The notes: generated from the sequence alone by a model not told the origin. A DNA stretch of 64,000 nucleotides from Vibrio azureus (GCF_002849855.1 NZ_CP018616.1:2666001-2730000), one strand, 5' to 3'. Numbered from the stretch's first letter, positions 48,676 to 60,369 are shown. A program made the numbers and translations.

Positions 48676-51498
48676 ATGGACAAAATAGAAGTTCGCGGTG
48701 CCCGCACCCATAACCTCAAAGATATCAACCTCACTATCCCTCGCGATAAACTGATTGTCATTACCGGTTTGAGTGGTTCTGGTAAATCTTCTCTCGCCTT
48801 CGATACTTTGTATGCTGAAGGTCAAAGGCGTTACGTAGAGTCACTATCCGCTTACGCTCGCCAATTTTTGTCTCTAATGGAAAAACCAGATGTGGACCAC
48901 ATCGAAGGTTTGTCTCCTGCAATCTCAATTGAGCAGAAATCAACATCGCATAACCCTAGATCCACCGTCGGCACGATTACTGAAGTCTACGACTACCTAC
49001 GTTTGCTTTACGCTCGTGTTGGTGAACCTCGTTGTCCAACACACCATACACCGCTTGCAGCACAAACCGTCAGCCAGATGGTCGATAAAGTCTTAGAGTT
49101 GCCAGAAGGCAGCAAGATGATGCTGCTTGCTCCTATCGTGAAAGAACGTAAAGGTGAGCATGTTAAGACACTGGAGAACCTAGCAGCTCAAGGGTTTATT
49201 CGTGCACGCATCGATGGTGAAACATGCGACCTTTCCGATCCACCAACGCTAGAGCTGCACAAAAAGCACACCATTGAAGTGGTAGTCGACCGCTTTAAAG
49301 TCCGCCCAGACTTGCAGCAACGTTTGGCTGAATCCTTCGAAACCACACTCGAGCTTTCTGGTGGCATTGCGGTTGTGGCCCCAATGGATGGCGACGGCGA
49401 AGAAGTGATCTTCTCAGCCAACTTTGCTTGCCCTCTTTGTGGCTACAGCATGCAAGAATTAGAACCTCGCCTGTTTTCATTCAATAACCCTGCCGGAGCA
49501 TGCCAAACCTGTGATGGACTTGGCGTACAGCAATACTTTGACCCAAGTCGAGTAATTCAAGATGGTAGCCTCAGCCTAGCACAGGGAGCAATTCGGGGTT
49601 GGGATCAAAAGAACTATTATTACTTCCAAATGCTCTCTTCGTTAGCCGAGCATTATGGCTTCGATTTGCATGTTCCCTTTGATTCATTACCTAAGAAAAC
49701 CCAAGAGATCATTTTAAAAGGCTCAGGTCGCTCAGAAGTTGAATTCAAATACATCAATGACCGAGGGGACATCCGCGTCAAGCGCCACCCATTTGAAGGG
49801 ATTCTCAATACACTTGAACGTCGTTATCGTGATACCGAGTCTAACTCAGTTAGAGAAGATTTAGCGAAATACATTTCAACCAAATCCTGTTCAAGTTGTA
49901 ATGGTACACGTCTACGCCTTGAAGCACGTAACGTCTTTATTGCCGATACCACACTACCGGAAATTGTAAAGCTAAGTATTGCCGAGGCATTGGATTTCTT
50001 TCATTCCTTACACTTAGAAGGGCAACGTGCCCAAATCGCAGAAAAGGTGATGAAAGAAATTAACGACCGCCTGCAATTTTTGGTCAACGTGGGACTCAAT
50101 TATCTCAACTTATCACGCAGTGCTGAAACACTCTCAGGAGGAGAGGCACAACGTATTCGTCTAGCAAGCCAAATTGGAGCTGGATTAGTTGGGGTAATGT
50201 ATGTTCTTGATGAGCCTTCAATTGGTCTCCACCAGCGCGATAATGAGAGACTGTTAAAAACACTGACTCACCTACGTGATTTAGGCAACACCGTCTTAGT
50301 GGTTGAACATGATGAAGATGCGATTCGCTGTGCTGACCATGTCATCGATATTGGCCCCGGAGCAGGGGTTCATGGCGGTAATGTCGTCGCAGAAGGGACG
50401 ATGGCCGATATTATTGCTAACCCTAATTCATTGACAGGCCAATACCTCAGCGGCGCAAAAGAAATCAGTGTACCTAAGCAACGTACGCCAAGAGATCCAA
50501 AGAAAACGGTTGAACTCAAAGGGGCAACAGGCAATAACCTGAAAAATGTCAATCTCTCCATTCCCGTTGGTTTATTCAGTTGTATCACTGGGGTATCTGG
50601 TTCAGGCAAATCTACCCTAATCAACGATACATTCTTTAAGATTGCTCATACTCAACTCAACGGCGCCACGACTGCACAACCTTCTCCGTATAAGTCGATC
50701 AAAGGCCTTGAGCACTTCGATAAGGTTATCGATATAGACCAAAGCCCAATTGGCCGAACACCTCGCTCCAACCCAGCAACTTATACAGGTATCTTTACAC
50801 CCATTAGGGAACTGTTTGCTGGCACTCAAGAGTCACGTTCCCGTGGTTATAAACCGGGGCGTTTTAGCTTTAACGTTCGAGGTGGACGCTGTGAGGCCTG
50901 TCAGGGGGATGGCGTCATCAAGGTCGAAATGCACTTCTTACCCGATGTGTACGTTCCCTGTGATGTGTGTAAAGGCAAACGCTACAATCGTGAAACACTT
51001 GAGGTCCACTACAAAGGCAAAACGATTGATGAAGTTTTAGCCATGACTGTTGAAGATGCACGAGCTTTCTTTGACCCAGTCCCAGTTATTGCCAGAAAAT
51101 TACAAACCCTGATTGATGTTGGCCTATCCTATATTCGACTAGGGCAGGCAGCGACAACTTTATCTGGCGGTGAAGCTCAGCGGGTTAAACTCGCTCGTGA
51201 ATTATCCAAACGAGACACAGGCAAGACCTTGTATATTTTGGATGAGCCAACCACAGGGCTTCACTTTCATGATATCCAACAGTTACTTACGGTCTTACAT
51301 CGACTCCGTGATCATGGTAATACGGTCGTGGTTATAGAACATAACCTTGATGTCATTAAAACTGCCGATTGGATCGTAGATTTAGGCCCGGAAGGAGGAC
51401 AAGGAGGCGGAGACATCATTGCTCAGGGAACCCCTGAAGATGTGTCTAAGGTCAAAGGTTCACACACCGCTCGTTTCCTTAAGCCTATGTTGAAATAA
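48676..51498 (+). CDS. uvrA: Excinuclease ABC subunit A
   Basis: A 940-residue UvrA, the damage-sensing ATPase dimer of nucleotide excision repair. Two ABC modules: Walker A at 31-38 (GLSGSGKS) and a second GVSGSGKST around residue 640; signature motifs LSGGEAQR occur twice. Two zinc modules are visible (CPLCGYS...CQTCDG and CEACQGDG...CDVCKG). The start is ATG 48676 ([13 protein letters not shown]), not the upstream 48643. No clear LexA operator was found in the short leader. Confidence 0.97.
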   Translation: MDKIEVRGARTHNLKDINLTIPRDKLIVITGLSGSGKSSLAFDTLYAEGQRRYVESLSAYARQFLSLMEKPDVDHIEGLSPAISIEQKSTSHNPRSTVGTITEVYDYLRLLYARVGEPRCPTHHTPLAAQTVSQMVDKVLELPEGSKMMLLAPIVKERKGEHVKTLENLAAQGFIRARIDGETCDLSDPPTLELHKKHTIEVVVDRFKVRPDLQQRLAESFETTLELSGGIAVVAPMDGDGEEVIFSANFACPLCGYSMQELEPRLFSFNNPAGACQTCDGLGVQQYFDPSRVIQDGSLSLAQGAIRGWDQKNYYYFQMLSSLAEHYGFDLHVPFDSLPKKTQEIILKGSGRSEVEFKYINDRGDIRVKRHPFEGILNTLERRYRDTESNSVREDLAKYISTKSCSSCNGTRLRLEARNVFIADTTLPEIVKLSIAEALDFFHSLHLEGQRAQIAEKVMKEINDRLQFLVNVGLNYLNLSRSAETLSGGEAQRIRLASQIGAGLVGVMYVLDEPSIGLHQRDNERLLKTLTHLRDLGNTVLVVEHDEDAIRCADHVIDIGPGAGVHGGNVVAEGTMADIIANPNSLTGQYLSGAKEISVPKQRTPRDPKKTVELKGATGNNLKNVNLSIPVGLFSCITGVSGSGKSTLINDTFFKIAHTQLNGATTAQPSPYKSIKGLEHFDKVIDIDQSPIGRTPRSNPATYTGIFTPIRELFAGTQESRSRGYKPGRFSFNVRGGRCEACQGDGVIKVEMHFLPDVYVPCDVCKGKRYNRETLEVHYKGKTIDEVLAMTVEDARAFFDPVPVIARKLQTLIDVGLSYIRLGQAATTLSGGEAQRVKLARELSKRDTGKTLYILDEPTTGLHFHDIQQLLTVLHRLRDHGNTVVVIEHNLDVIKTADWIVDLGPEGGQGGGDIIAQGTPEDVSKVKGSHTARFLKPMLK

Positions 51499-51516
51499 AA
51501 AAAGCAGGTAAAGTAA

Positions 51517-51543
51517 AAGGCCAACTGATGGTTGGCCTTTTTT
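51517..51543 (+). terminator. uvrA terminator
   Basis: AAAGGCCAAC, loop TGAT, GTTGGCCTTT then TTTTT. The open frame of pglL runs back into it, another reason to start pglL at 51564. Confidence 0.9.
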
Positions 51544-51563
51544 CATTTAACAGTGCGAAATTT

Positions 51564-53351
51564 ATGGCTATTTTACATGTAAACGGAACCAAGCTTTCTC
51601 AACATAAGGTACAAGTTCCTCTTAATCGAAAATTCCTTTTAGCGCTAGCAATGCTGTTCTTAGTGGCAATGCACTTTTTTATGCTCAACCCTGGCGGAGC
51701 TGGCCTCGCCCTACCATTTAATGCCACAACATGGATTGCGTTCAGTGGGGTACTGGGTATCGGCATCTATCAGCTCGCTGCCAATCACTCTGTGCGTTAT
51801 TCTAAGCTGACACTGGGCTTATTCATAAGCTGCGTCATCATGACACTGCCTATCTTGTTTCCAAACGCAAACGCAGCTATTGCCGCAAATAGATTAATAA
51901 CGTTATGGGCTGGCCTACTGTTCTTTATTGTTTTACAACAATTTAAATTTAATAATAAATACCGTCAGCGCTTACTTTGGTTTATTGTGCTAGCCGTTAT
52001 CATTGAGGCAGTTTGGGGGCTGGTCCAGTACCTTTATCTACAACCTGATAACCTATTTGGCTATGACACGGTTGTAAATCGACCTTATGGTATTTTCCAG
52101 CAACCTAATGTCATGGCAAGTTTTCTCGCCACAGGATTGATCATTGCCAGCTACCTATTAGCCCGCCAACCCCAGCGACATAAGTATTCACGTAAGCTTA
52201 CTGCAACTGCCATTTTGTATGCCGTCCCTGTTTTAACCTTACCTTTGATTGTCGCGCTTGCATCTCGAACTGGTTGGCTCGCTTCAACGATCGCCGTCAT
52301 TATGATCATCCCTTACATGCAGCGCTTTTCGAACCGCTCTCGCTTTATTCGCTGGATAGTTTCTATTGCCATGGGGTTAGCCCTTTCTTTAGTGGTAATG
52401 AAGCTAGCTTTCCCAGATGGTGGAAGTTTAGCGTCTGAAAAAGTGCATATGGAATCACCTCGAGCCTATACCTTTCCACAAACGCTCGATATGGTGATCG
52501 AAAAGCCATTTACTGGTTATGGTTACGGTCAGTTTGAATCAGAGTACATGTTATATACTGCTCGTCAGCATGCTCTCAATGAGACCTATCCCGCAGGCTT
52601 GCCATCTATGGATCACCCGCATAATGAGCTGCTTTATTGGGCTGCGGAAGGCGGAATTTTACCTATCTTGGGGATCTTATTGGCTGCATCTTGTGTCATT
52701 TATCGCATCTATCAAGCGAAGCGAGGAACACGTTTGGCACTGCTCGCTCTATTTATCCCGATAATAATCCATTCTCAACTCGAGTACCCGTTCTACCATT
52801 CACTCGTACATTGGTTGATTTTTATTATTCTGCTTTACTGGGTTGATCAACGTTCTTCTCAGTATCGTCAAGCACCTTTTAGCCGTATTACCAAGAGCTT
52901 ACTTCGAGTATGTAGCCTCGTTCTACCACTCACTTTAACGTTCTATATGCTCAGTGCTTTGCATACGAATTATGTGTTGACCAAGTTTGAAACCACTCAA
53001 CCTACCGATCCGGATATCTTAAATCAGGTGACAAATCCCGTGGTATGGAAGGATCGTTTTGACTGGGACGTTTACAGCAGTTTGCTCAATGTGGGATTAC
53101 AAGAACAAGAGCCTCGCTTTATTCAACCTTACATTGATTGGTCACTCAACATGATCAAAGATAAACCTCGTCCAATGCTATATAACAACCTCATTTTGGC
53201 TTATCAAGGTTTGGGAGAATCGAGTAAAGCTGAGCAAATTCGGACGGAAGCAAGCTTCTTATTTCCTCAAATGAATTTCAGTGATATCCAATACCAACCA
53301 CCATCTCAGCGAGCCTCCGATTTCTTTCAAGAAGTGATTAAGGCAGAATAG
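51564..53351 (+). CDS. pglL: PglL-type O-oligosaccharyltransferase (Wzy_C family)
   Basis: A 595-residue inner-membrane protein with about eleven hydrophobic segments. It belongs to the Wzy_C/O-antigen ligase superfamily and shows the PglL signatures NRPYGIFQQPNVMAS and the periplasmic SMDHPHNELLYWAAEG with its conserved His. V. cholerae has a PglL at the same place next to uvrA. It would transfer lipid-linked glycan to Ser/Thr of periplasmic proteins, possibly pilins. An alternative role as LPS ligase cannot be excluded by sequence. The start ATG has a poor ribosome-binding site. Confidence 0.85.
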   Translation: MAILHVNGTKLSQHKVQVPLNRKFLLALAMLFLVAMHFFMLNPGGAGLALPFNATTWIAFSGVLGIGIYQLAANHSVRYSKLTLGLFISCVIMTLPILFPNANAAIAANRLITLWAGLLFFIVLQQFKFNNKYRQRLLWFIVLAVIIEAVWGLVQYLYLQPDNLFGYDTVVNRPYGIFQQPNVMASFLATGLIIASYLLARQPQRHKYSRKLTATAILYAVPVLTLPLIVALASRTGWLASTIAVIMIIPYMQRFSNRSRFIRWIVSIAMGLALSLVVMKLAFPDGGSLASEKVHMESPRAYTFPQTLDMVIEKPFTGYGYGQFESEYMLYTARQHALNETYPAGLPSMDHPHNELLYWAAEGGILPILGILLAASCVIYRIYQAKRGTRLALLALFIPIIIHSQLEYPFYHSLVHWLIFIILLYWVDQRSSQYRQAPFSRITKSLLRVCSLVLPLTLTFYMLSALHTNYVLTKFETTQPTDPDILNQVTNPVVWKDRFDWDVYSSLLNVGLQEQEPRFIQPYIDWSLNMIKDKPRPMLYNNLILAYQGLGESSKAEQIRTEASFLFPQMNFSDIQYQPPSQRASDFFQEVIKAE

Positions 53352-53360
53352 ATGGCATGT

Positions 53361-53386
53361 AAAGCGAAGGCCTCAACCTTCGCTTT
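53361..53386. terminator. Bidirectional terminator between pglL and the aminotransferase gene
   Basis: AAAGCGAAGG and CCTTCGCTTT around CCTCAA, with T-rich flank on the + strand, between two convergent genes. Confidence 0.88.
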
Positions 53387-53387
53387 C

Positions 53388-54527
53388 TTACTTAATCTTG
53401 AGGTCACTTGGGTATAATGATTCCTCTAAAGCTTTTAGACACAGTGCTATGTTTTCAGCACGAGCACCATAGCCCATTAACCCGATACGCCAAGCCTTAC
53501 CCGCCAATATTCCAAGACCAGCGCCTATCTCTAAGTTGTAAACATTAAGAAGGTGCTCACGTACTTTAGCTTCATCAATACCTTCAGGCACATAAACCGC
53601 GTTGAGCTGAGGCAAGCGATAGGCTTCATCGACCACAAAATCAAAGCCCAATTTCAATAAGCCTGCTTTTAGCTTTTCATGCATCTGCCGATGACGTTGC
53701 CAAGAAGATTCCAACCCCTCTTGCTTTAGAAGTAATAATGCTTCATGTAGCGCATAAAGACTGTTCACTGGTGCTGTATGATGATAGCTACGCTTTCCTT
53801 CCCCAGCCCAATAACCGAGCACCAAACTTTGGTCTAAGAACCAACTCTGCACAGGGGTTTTTCGAGCCTTTATCTTATCAATCGCAGCTGGTGAAAATGT
53901 CAAAGGAGATAGCCCTGGTACGCAAGATAAGCACTTTTGGCTACCGGAGTAAACCGCATCTAGCTGCCATTCATCTACTTTTAAAGGCACCCCTGCTAAA
54001 GACGTTACTGCATCAACAATCGACAATACATTGTATTTTTTTGCAAGTTGGCCAAGTGCCTGAGCATCACTCAGCGCACCGGTTGAAGTTTCTGCGTGAA
54101 CAAACGCGAGCAATTTGGCATCCGGATTTTTCTGCAGTGCTTGCTCCACTTTTTCTAGACAAACAGGTGCTCCCCAAGGGTCATCAACTAAGATGGCCTC
54201 CCCACCCGCTCGCATTACATTTTCTCGCATGCGGTCGCCGAACACGCCATTTCGACACACAATTACCTTGTCGCCAGGTTCGATAAGATTAACAAAGCAC
54301 GCTTCCATACCCGCACTGCCAGGTGCAGAAACCGCAATGGTAAATTCGTTTTCTGTTTGGAAAGCATATTTAAGTAACTGTTTGACTTCATTCATCATAG
54401 AAATAAATAAAGGGTCGAGATGTCCGATCGTCTGACGACCTAATGCTTGTAGAACCGGAGGGGAAATATCTGATGGCCCAGGTCCCATCAATGTCCGGTG
54501 AGGGGGGATAAAACTGTAAATTGTCAT
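53388..54527 (-). CDS. Class V aminotransferase (serine/alanine-glyoxylate type)
   Basis: A 379-residue PLP enzyme of the alanine-glyoxylate / serine-pyruvate aminotransferase group. The PLP lysine lies in YSGSQKCLSCVPGLSP (about residue 195), with the preceding DAVTSLAG Asp that binds the pyridine nitrogen and the N-terminal MGPGPSDISP motif. Substrate preference (serine, alanine or 2-aminoethylphosphonate-like) cannot be fixed. Monocistronic. Confidence 0.9.
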   Translation of the reverse strand: MTIYSFIPPHRTLMGPGPSDISPPVLQALGRQTIGHLDPLFISMMNEVKQLLKYAFQTENEFTIAVSAPGSAGMEACFVNLIEPGDKVIVCRNGVFGDRMRENVMRAGGEAILVDDPWGAPVCLEKVEQALQKNPDAKLLAFVHAETSTGALSDAQALGQLAKKYNVLSIVDAVTSLAGVPLKVDEWQLDAVYSGSQKCLSCVPGLSPLTFSPAAIDKIKARKTPVQSWFLDQSLVLGYWAGEGKRSYHHTAPVNSLYALHEALLLLKQEGLESSWQRHRQMHEKLKAGLLKLGFDFVVDEAYRLPQLNAVYVPEGIDEAKVREHLLNVYNLEIGAGLGILAGKAWRIGLMGYGARAENIALCLKALEESLYPSDLKIK

Positions 54528-54782
54528 ACTAGCTCCTTACTTGCTGTCGATCATAAATCGGACAGACTTTTTATTGGATAAGTCATGCCATCCATGACCA
54601 TTCGAGAGTAAGTATATACTCAATTAAACTCAAGATGCTCTGCACTGCAGGATGACCCAGAAGTACATTGGTATTGATAAAAATCCGTATCTCACCGTCC
54701 GTAGCATCTCATACTCAATCATTTTCTCTAGAATATAGGTTGACATTATCCCGATAAAGCCGTTCAATAAAAAAGCTTCATG
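54528..54782. other. Gap before the lysine riboswitch
   Basis: Non-coding. It carries a near-palindrome around GAGTAAGTATATACTC (54608-54623) upstream of the aminotransferase gene, and the lysC promoter candidate at 54740-54768. No gene seen. Confidence 0.5.
54740..54768 (+). promoter_or_regulatory. Candidate sigma-70 promoter for lysC
   Basis: TTGACA (54740-54745) and TTCAAT (54763-54768) with 17-bp spacing; transcription would start near 54775, just before the riboswitch P1 stem. Confidence 0.6.
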
Positions 54783-54951
54783 CAGAAGAGGAGCACTACC
54801 CAGGCAGGTGATTGGTGGAACCGCAATTCCTATACCAAGCACTCATGGGGAGTAGTGCCGAGGTGAGTCAAATTTGCAGGATTTGACTTGTCGGTTGACT
54901 TGGGTTGAATCCCATCAATTGTCATCAGCGCAGCCTGATGAAGAGCTTCTG
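54783..54951 (+). promoter_or_regulatory. Lysine riboswitch (L-box) upstream of lysC
   Basis: The conserved lysine aptamer core is readable: CAGAAGAGG-AGC at the 5' side, GGGGAGTAGTGCCGAGG (54847-54863) and the ...GGGTTGAATCCC... hairpin (54902-54913), closed by P1 pairing CAGAAG (54783-54788) with CTTCTG (54946-54951). It lies 127 nt before the lysC start. Lysine binding should lower lysC expression; whether by premature termination or by hiding the ribosome-binding site I cannot decide, as no clear T-tailed terminator is visible. Confidence 0.9.
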
Positions 54952-55078
54952 AGAGTAAATATCAAAAAGTTATCTTAATTACTTCTCTCTTGGCTCTGTT
55001 CCTTTCCTCACCAAACATTGGATGTATTGGGCAACTCATTAATTGTTGTTATTATTCAGGAAGTCGTGGGAGAACGCA

Positions 55079-56428
55079 GTGAGCGCATTTAACGTAGCAA
55101 AATTCGGTGGAACCAGTGTAGCCAACTTTGAGGCAATGAGCCGTTGCTCCACTATCATAGAAAACAACCCAAATACTCGCCTTGTCATCAGCAGCGCTTG
55201 CTCCGGTGTCACGAACCTATTAGTTGAACTAGCAAATGGTGTTCAAGACCAAGAGCATCGAGCGGGAGTTCTACAGAAACTCGCAGGTATTCACGAATCG
55301 ATTCTGTCACAACTTGAAGACTCGACCGAAGCCGCAGCAGAAGTGTATTCAATTCTTGATACTGTCACGAGTTTAGCAGAAGCGGCTTCAATCCAAGCAA
55401 GCACCAAACTGACCGATCATTTGGTCGCTTGTGGAGAATTAATGTCGACTCACATTCTTGCGCAGTTAATGCGCGAACGTGGCGTAAATACGATTCGTTT
55501 TGATATTCGCGACGTACTTAAAACCGATGGCAACTTTGGGCGTGCTGAACCTAGTGTCGAGATCATTTCACAACTAGCACAAGAAAAATTGGTGCCCCTT
55601 TGTCAAGAATACGTCGTTATCACCCAAGGCTTTATTGGTTCAGATGAAGAAGGCAACACGACGACTCTTGGTCGTGGCGGCAGTGACTATAGTGCAGCAC
55701 TCATTGCAGAAGGTGTAAAAGCAGCAGGTCTAGAGATTTGGACCGACGTTCCGGGCATTTACACCACAGATCCACGTATCGCCTCAAAAGCAGCGCCAAT
55801 CCCAGAGATCAGCTTTAGCGAAGCCTCAGAGATGGCAAACTTCGGTGCAAAAATCCTGCACCCTTCAACACTGGTTCCTGCTCTTCGTCACGACATCCCA
55901 GTATTTGTCGGTTCGTCTAAAGAGCCGGAAAAAGGCGGCACATGGATCCGCCACCAAGTAGAAAGCTCACCTTTATTCCGAGCACTTGCTCTGCGTTGCA
56001 ACCAAACCATGGTGACATTACGCAGTGCTAACATGTTCCACGCGTACGGCTTCTTAGCCAAAGTATTTGAGATCCTAGCGAAGCACAAAATCTCTGTTGA
56101 TCTGATCACCACATCTGAAATCAGTGTATCACTCACGCTTGATCAAACAGACACGTCTGGTGGTGCACCTCAATTACCACAAGCGGCGCGTAAAGAGCTT
56201 GAAGCGTTGTGTAAAGTAGAAGTGGAACACGATCTATGCCTCGTTGCTCTGATTGGCAACAACATGAGTGAAAGCAAAGGCTATGCAAAGCAAGTATTTG
56301 GTACATTAGAAGACTTTAATCTACGTATGATCTGTTACGGAGCAAGTCCACATAACCTGTGCTTTCTGGTTCACGAGTCCGTATCTCGCCAAGCTATCCA
56401 AAAACTGCACACTGAATTATTTGAGTAA
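55079..56428 (+). CDS. lysC: Lysine-sensitive aspartokinase III
   Basis: A 449-residue aspartokinase, the same length as E. coli LysC, catalysing the first step of the aspartate family pathway. Kinase motif KFGGTSV at 8-14, nucleotide site GRGGSDYSAALIAE, and C-terminal ACT domains (about 305-445). Start is GTG 55079 with GGGAGA five bases upstream; the frame runs back to 55043 inside the leader. Control by a lysine riboswitch, plus feedback by lysine on the enzyme, gives two layers of regulation. A terminator follows. Confidence 0.95.
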   Translation: MSAFNVAKFGGTSVANFEAMSRCSTIIENNPNTRLVISSACSGVTNLLVELANGVQDQEHRAGVLQKLAGIHESILSQLEDSTEAAAEVYSILDTVTSLAEAASIQASTKLTDHLVACGELMSTHILAQLMRERGVNTIRFDIRDVLKTDGNFGRAEPSVEIISQLAQEKLVPLCQEYVVITQGFIGSDEEGNTTTLGRGGSDYSAALIAEGVKAAGLEIWTDVPGIYTTDPRIASKAAPIPEISFSEASEMANFGAKILHPSTLVPALRHDIPVFVGSSKEPEKGGTWIRHQVESSPLFRALALRCNQTMVTLRSANMFHAYGFLAKVFEILAKHKISVDLITTSEISVSLTLDQTDTSGGAPQLPQAARKELEALCKVEVEHDLCLVALIGNNMSESKGYAKQVFGTLEDFNLRMICYGASPHNLCFLVHESVSRQAIQKLHTELFE

Positions 56429-56452
56429 TAAAAATACTTTCATTCACTAATA

Positions 56453-56481
56453 AACAAGGGCTGCATATAGCAGCCCTTGTT
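56453..56481. terminator. Bidirectional terminator between lysC and metH
   Basis: AACAAGGGCTGC pairs with GCAGCCCTTGTT around the loop ATATA; convergent genes on both sides. Long GC-rich stem; T-rich tail on the + strand. Confidence 0.9.
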
Positions 56482-56498
56482 ATTTCAATATGATCCGG

Positions 56499-59400
56499 TT
56501 AACCGTTAATATTTGGCCCCAACCACTTCTCTGCTTCGATCCTATTCCAACCTTTACGATCAGCATAACTTTGTAGCTGATCCTCTTGGATCTGCGCGAT
56601 CGCAAAGTAACGAGATTCTGGATGCGAGAAGTACCAACCCGATACCGATGCACCTGGGTACATCGCATAGCTCGATGTCAGTGACATACCAATGTTTTCT
56701 TCAACATTCATTAACTCCCAAAGCGGCCCCTTTTCAGTATGCTCAGGACATGCTGGATAGCCCGGAGCTGGTCGAATGCCTTGATATTTCTCACGAATCA
56801 GGTCTTCATTCGATAGGTCTTCATCCGTAGCGTAGCCCCAAATTTCTTTACGCACACGCTCATGCAGATACTCAGCAAATGCTTCTGCCAGACGGTCCGC
56901 TACTGCTTGGATCATGATGGCATTATAATCATCACCTTGAGCCTTGTACTCATCAGCAAGTTCTCGTTCACCAATGCCACCAGTCACAGCAAAAGCACCA
57001 ATCCAATCGTGCTTGCCTGACTCTTTTGGAGCAACATAATCAGACAAACAGTAATTAAAGCCTTTCGGTTTCTCAGTTTGTTGACGTAAATTAAGCAATA
57101 CTTTTGCAACTTCTGTGCGTGATTCGTCGGTATAAACTTCGATATCATCGCCCACGCTTGCTGCAGGGAACAGACCACACATACCACGTGCTTTGAGCAA
57201 CCCTTCACGTTCAACACGATCCAGCAGATCGTTGGCATCTTTGTACAGACGCTGAGCTTCTTCCCCCACTTCTTCATGCTCAAAGATTGTTGGGTACTTA
57301 CCCACTAGTGACCAGGTCATAAAGAAAGGTGTCCAGTCGATGTATTTACGCAAAGTAGACACTTCAAAGTCATCAAAGATATGGATACCGGGCTTCACAG
57401 GAGCAGGAGGCGTATACGCATCCCAATCAATCGCAACTTTGTTGGCTCGTGCGGCTTCTAAGGTGACAGGCTTGGTGCGAGGCTTCTTACGCTTATGCTG
57501 ATCACGCACGCGTTCATAATCCGCATCCAATTTTTCGACAAAGCTAGGACGAAGCTCGTCTGATAACAGTGATGTACATACACCAACTGCACGAGAAGCG
57601 TTATTGACGTATACCACTGGGTTTTTGTAGTTCTGCTCAATCTTAACCGCCGTATGCGCTTTTGATGTAGTCGCACCACCAATCAGAAGCGGAAGATCGA
57701 AATCAAGACGCTCCATTTCTTTGGCTACATGCACCATTTCATCGAGAGATGGAGTGATCAAACCAGAAAGACCAATGATGTCGACGTTTTCTTCTTTGGC
57801 TACCTTGAGGATCTTCTCACATGGCACCATTACGCCAAGATCGATGATCTCGTAGTTGTTACATTGCAGAACCACGCCAACAATGTTCTTACCGATATCG
57901 TGCACGTCACCTTTTACCGTAACCAGTAAGATCTTGCCGTTGGAAGAACCCGCTTGCTTCTCTTTATTAATAAATGGCTCTAAGTGCGCTACCGCTTGCT
58001 TCATAACACGCGCAGATTTCACTACCTGAGGAAGGAACATCTTACCTTCACCAAATAAGTCACCCACTACGTTCATGCCATCCATCAATGGACCTTCAAT
58101 GACTTCAAGTGGCTTAGAGGCATTAAGGCGAGCTTCTTCGGTATCTTCGACAATGAACTCCGTAATGCCTTTAACCAGCGCATGCTCTAGACGTTTTTCT
58201 ACCGCCCAAGTTCGCCACTCTAGTGCAGAAGCATCTTCTTCTTTACCAACGCCTTTACCTGCGTATTCTGCTGCAATATCAAGTAGCCGCTCAGTCGAAT
58301 CATCACGACGGTTAAGAACCACATCTTCTACCGCCTCACGCAGTTTATCAGGAACGTTATCATAAATTTCCAACTGACCCGCGTTCACGATACCCATATC
58401 CATACCATTTTTAAAACAGTGGTATAAGAACACAGCGTGAATCGCTTCACGAACGTAGTTATTACCGCGGAATGAGAAGGAAACGTTAGACACACCACCA
58501 GAGATCATCGCGTGAGGTAAGTCGCGCTTAATGTCGGCAACCGCTTCGATGAAATCTACGGCATAGTTATTATGCTCTTCGATACCCGTCGCAACAGCAA
58601 AGATGTTCGGGTCAAAGATGATATCTTCTGGTGGGAAACCGACTTCATCAACCAAAATACGATAAGCGTTAGTACAGATTTCTAACTTACGCTTACGTGT
58701 TTCTGCCTGACCAACTTCATCAAATGCCATGACAATCACAGCTGCGCCATAACGACGAATAAGTCTGGCTTGTTCTACAAACTTCTCTTTACCCTCTTTC
58801 AAAGAGATGGAATTCACAATGCCCTTACCCTGAATACACTTCAGGCCCGCCTCGATGACCTCCCACTTAGAAGAGTCGACCATGATAGGCACTTTGGAGA
58901 TCTCAGGCTCAGAGGCGCATAGATTTAGAAAGCGAACCATACACGCTTCTGCATCCAACATGCCTTCATCCATGTTGATATCGATGATCTGAGCACCGTT
59001 CTCAACTTGCTGGCGAGCAACTTCTAAAGCTTCGTCATAGAGCTCTTCTTTGATCAGGCGTTTAAATCGAGCAGAGCCGGTAACGTTAGTACGTTCACCC
59101 ACATTGATGAACAGCGTCTCTTTTTCAATCGTAAGAGGCTCAAGACCGGATAAACGACACGCAACCGTAAGCTCAGGCAAATCTCGAGGTTTCACGCCTT
59201 CAACTGCCATTGCCATATGGCGAATATGCTCTGGCGTGGTACCACAACAACCACCAATTAGGTTGAGGAAACCGCTCTCCGCCCACTCTTTAACGTGTTC
59301 CGCCATATCTTGTGGCGAAAGGTCATACTCACCAAACGCATTCGGTAAACCCGCATTTGGATGGGTAGAAACAAACGATTCAGAAATACGAGAAAGCTCT

Positions 59401-60179
59401 TCAACGTACGGGCGTAGTTCATCAGGACCAAGCGCACAGTTCAAACCAAATGAAATTGGATTAACATGACGAAGAGAGTTATAGAAGGCTTCCGTTGTTT
59501 GACCTGATAGGGTACGCCCAGAAGCATCGGTAATGGTACCGGAGATCATTACGGGCAACTCTATGCCTAATTCTTCGAAGACGCTATCAACCGCAAAGGC
59601 ACAAGCTTTCGCGTTAAGCGTATCGAAGATGGTCTCGATCAGAATAAGATCAGAGCCACCTTTAATAAGCGCTCGAGTGGACTCAGAATACGCTTCAACA
59701 AGTTCATCGAAAGACACATTACGATAACCCGGATCGTTTACATCTGGGGAAATAGAACAAGTACGGTTTGTTGGACCAAGCACACCCGCAACATAACGTG
59801 GACGCCCTGGCGTTTTTGCCGTCCACTCATCAGCGGCTTCACGAGCAAGCTTTGCAGCGGCAAAGTTGATTTCCTCACTCAGGCTTTCCATCTCATAGTC
59901 AGCCATCGCAATCGTCGTCGCGTTAAAGGTGTTGGTTTCAAGAATATCAGCGCCTGCTTCTAAGTAAGCGCTGTGAATTTCCTTAATCAATTGAGGCTGA
60001 GTGAGCACCAGCAAATCGTTGTTGCCTTTTAGATCACAATGCCAATTCGCAAAGCGCTCTCCTCGATAGTCTTGCTCTTCCAGTTTGTAGTCCTGAATCA
60101 TGGTACCCATGCCACCATCGATCAGCAAAATACGCTGTTTTAATTGAGCTTCAATTTGTTGTCTTATCTTCATTCCCAC
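56499..60179 (-). CDS. metH: Cobalamin-dependent methionine synthase
   Basis: A 1226-residue modular MetH. Order: homocysteine-binding domain (about 5-330, zinc Cys pair in [11 protein letters not shown]), folate-binding domain (about 355-615), B12 module (about 650-895, with [15 protein letters not shown] carrying the cobalt-ligand His) and C-terminal reactivation domain (about 900-1226, GARDWIG-like and YPACPEH region). It methylates homocysteine using methyl-THF. Starts at GTG 60179 or ATG 60173; the residue count at the N-terminus fits either. A MetJ operator lies 51-66 bp upstream; no cobalamin riboswitch is seen. Confidence 0.96.
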   Translation of the reverse strand: MGMKIRQQIEAQLKQRILLIDGGMGTMIQDYKLEEQDYRGERFANWHCDLKGNNDLLVLTQPQLIKEIHSAYLEAGADILETNTFNATTIAMADYEMESLSEEINFAAAKLAREAADEWTAKTPGRPRYVAGVLGPTNRTCSISPDVNDPGYRNVSFDELVEAYSESTRALIKGGSDLILIETIFDTLNAKACAFAVDSVFEELGIELPVMISGTITDASGRTLSGQTTEAFYNSLRHVNPISFGLNCALGPDELRPYVEELSRISESFVSTHPNAGLPNAFGEYDLSPQDMAEHVKEWAESGFLNLIGGCCGTTPEHIRHMAMAVEGVKPRDLPELTVACRLSGLEPLTIEKETLFINVGERTNVTGSARFKRLIKEELYDEALEVARQQVENGAQIIDINMDEGMLDAEACMVRFLNLCASEPEISKVPIMVDSSKWEVIEAGLKCIQGKGIVNSISLKEGKEKFVEQARLIRRYGAAVIVMAFDEVGQAETRKRKLEICTNAYRILVDEVGFPPEDIIFDPNIFAVATGIEEHNNYAVDFIEAVADIKRDLPHAMISGGVSNVSFSFRGNNYVREAIHAVFLYHCFKNGMDMGIVNAGQLEIYDNVPDKLREAVEDVVLNRRDDSTERLLDIAAEYAGKGVGKEEDASALEWRTWAVEKRLEHALVKGITEFIVEDTEEARLNASKPLEVIEGPLMDGMNVVGDLFGEGKMFLPQVVKSARVMKQAVAHLEPFINKEKQAGSSNGKILLVTVKGDVHDIGKNIVGVVLQCNNYEIIDLGVMVPCEKILKVAKEENVDIIGLSGLITPSLDEMVHVAKEMERLDFDLPLLIGGATTSKAHTAVKIEQNYKNPVVYVNNASRAVGVCTSLLSDELRPSFVEKLDADYERVRDQHKRKKPRTKPVTLEAARANKVAIDWDAYTPPAPVKPGIHIFDDFEVSTLRKYIDWTPFFMTWSLVGKYPTIFEHEEVGEEAQRLYKDANDLLDRVEREGLLKARGMCGLFPAASVGDDIEVYTDESRTEVAKVLLNLRQQTEKPKGFNYCLSDYVAPKESGKHDWIGAFAVTGGIGERELADEYKAQGDDYNAIMIQAVADRLAEAFAEYLHERVRKEIWGYATDEDLSNEDLIREKYQGIRPAPGYPACPEHTEKGPLWELMNVEENIGMSLTSSYAMYPGASVSGWYFSHPESRYFAIAQIQEDQLQSYADRKGWNRIEAEKWLGPNING

Positions 60180-60229
60180 AGTACAGCCTCATTCCTTTGG
60201 TTATCTTTCCATCCTATCATACAAATTAA

Positions 60230-60245
60230 AGGAGTCTAGACGTCT
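60230..60245. promoter_or_regulatory. MetJ operator (two tandem met boxes)
   Basis: AGACGTCT (60238-60245) is an exact met box; the preceding AGGAGTCT (60230-60237) matches 6 of 8. MetJ binds tandem 8-bp boxes cooperatively. It lies 51-66 bp before metH and 125 bp before the divergent antiporter gene. Confidence 0.8.
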
Positions 60246-60369
60246 AAATAGAAAAGCAATACCCATTACTCGTATTTTCGTGCAATAAAATAACTCAAAA
60301 AAAGTGTTTGCTATTTAGTCAGCATCATCCGAGAATCTGAATCATAAAATGTTACAATTAGAGAGCACT

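Noticed and set aside
53738..54286. 182-residue + strand frame antisense to the class V aminotransferase
   Set aside because: Shadow frame of a well-conserved gene; no ribosome-binding site or family.
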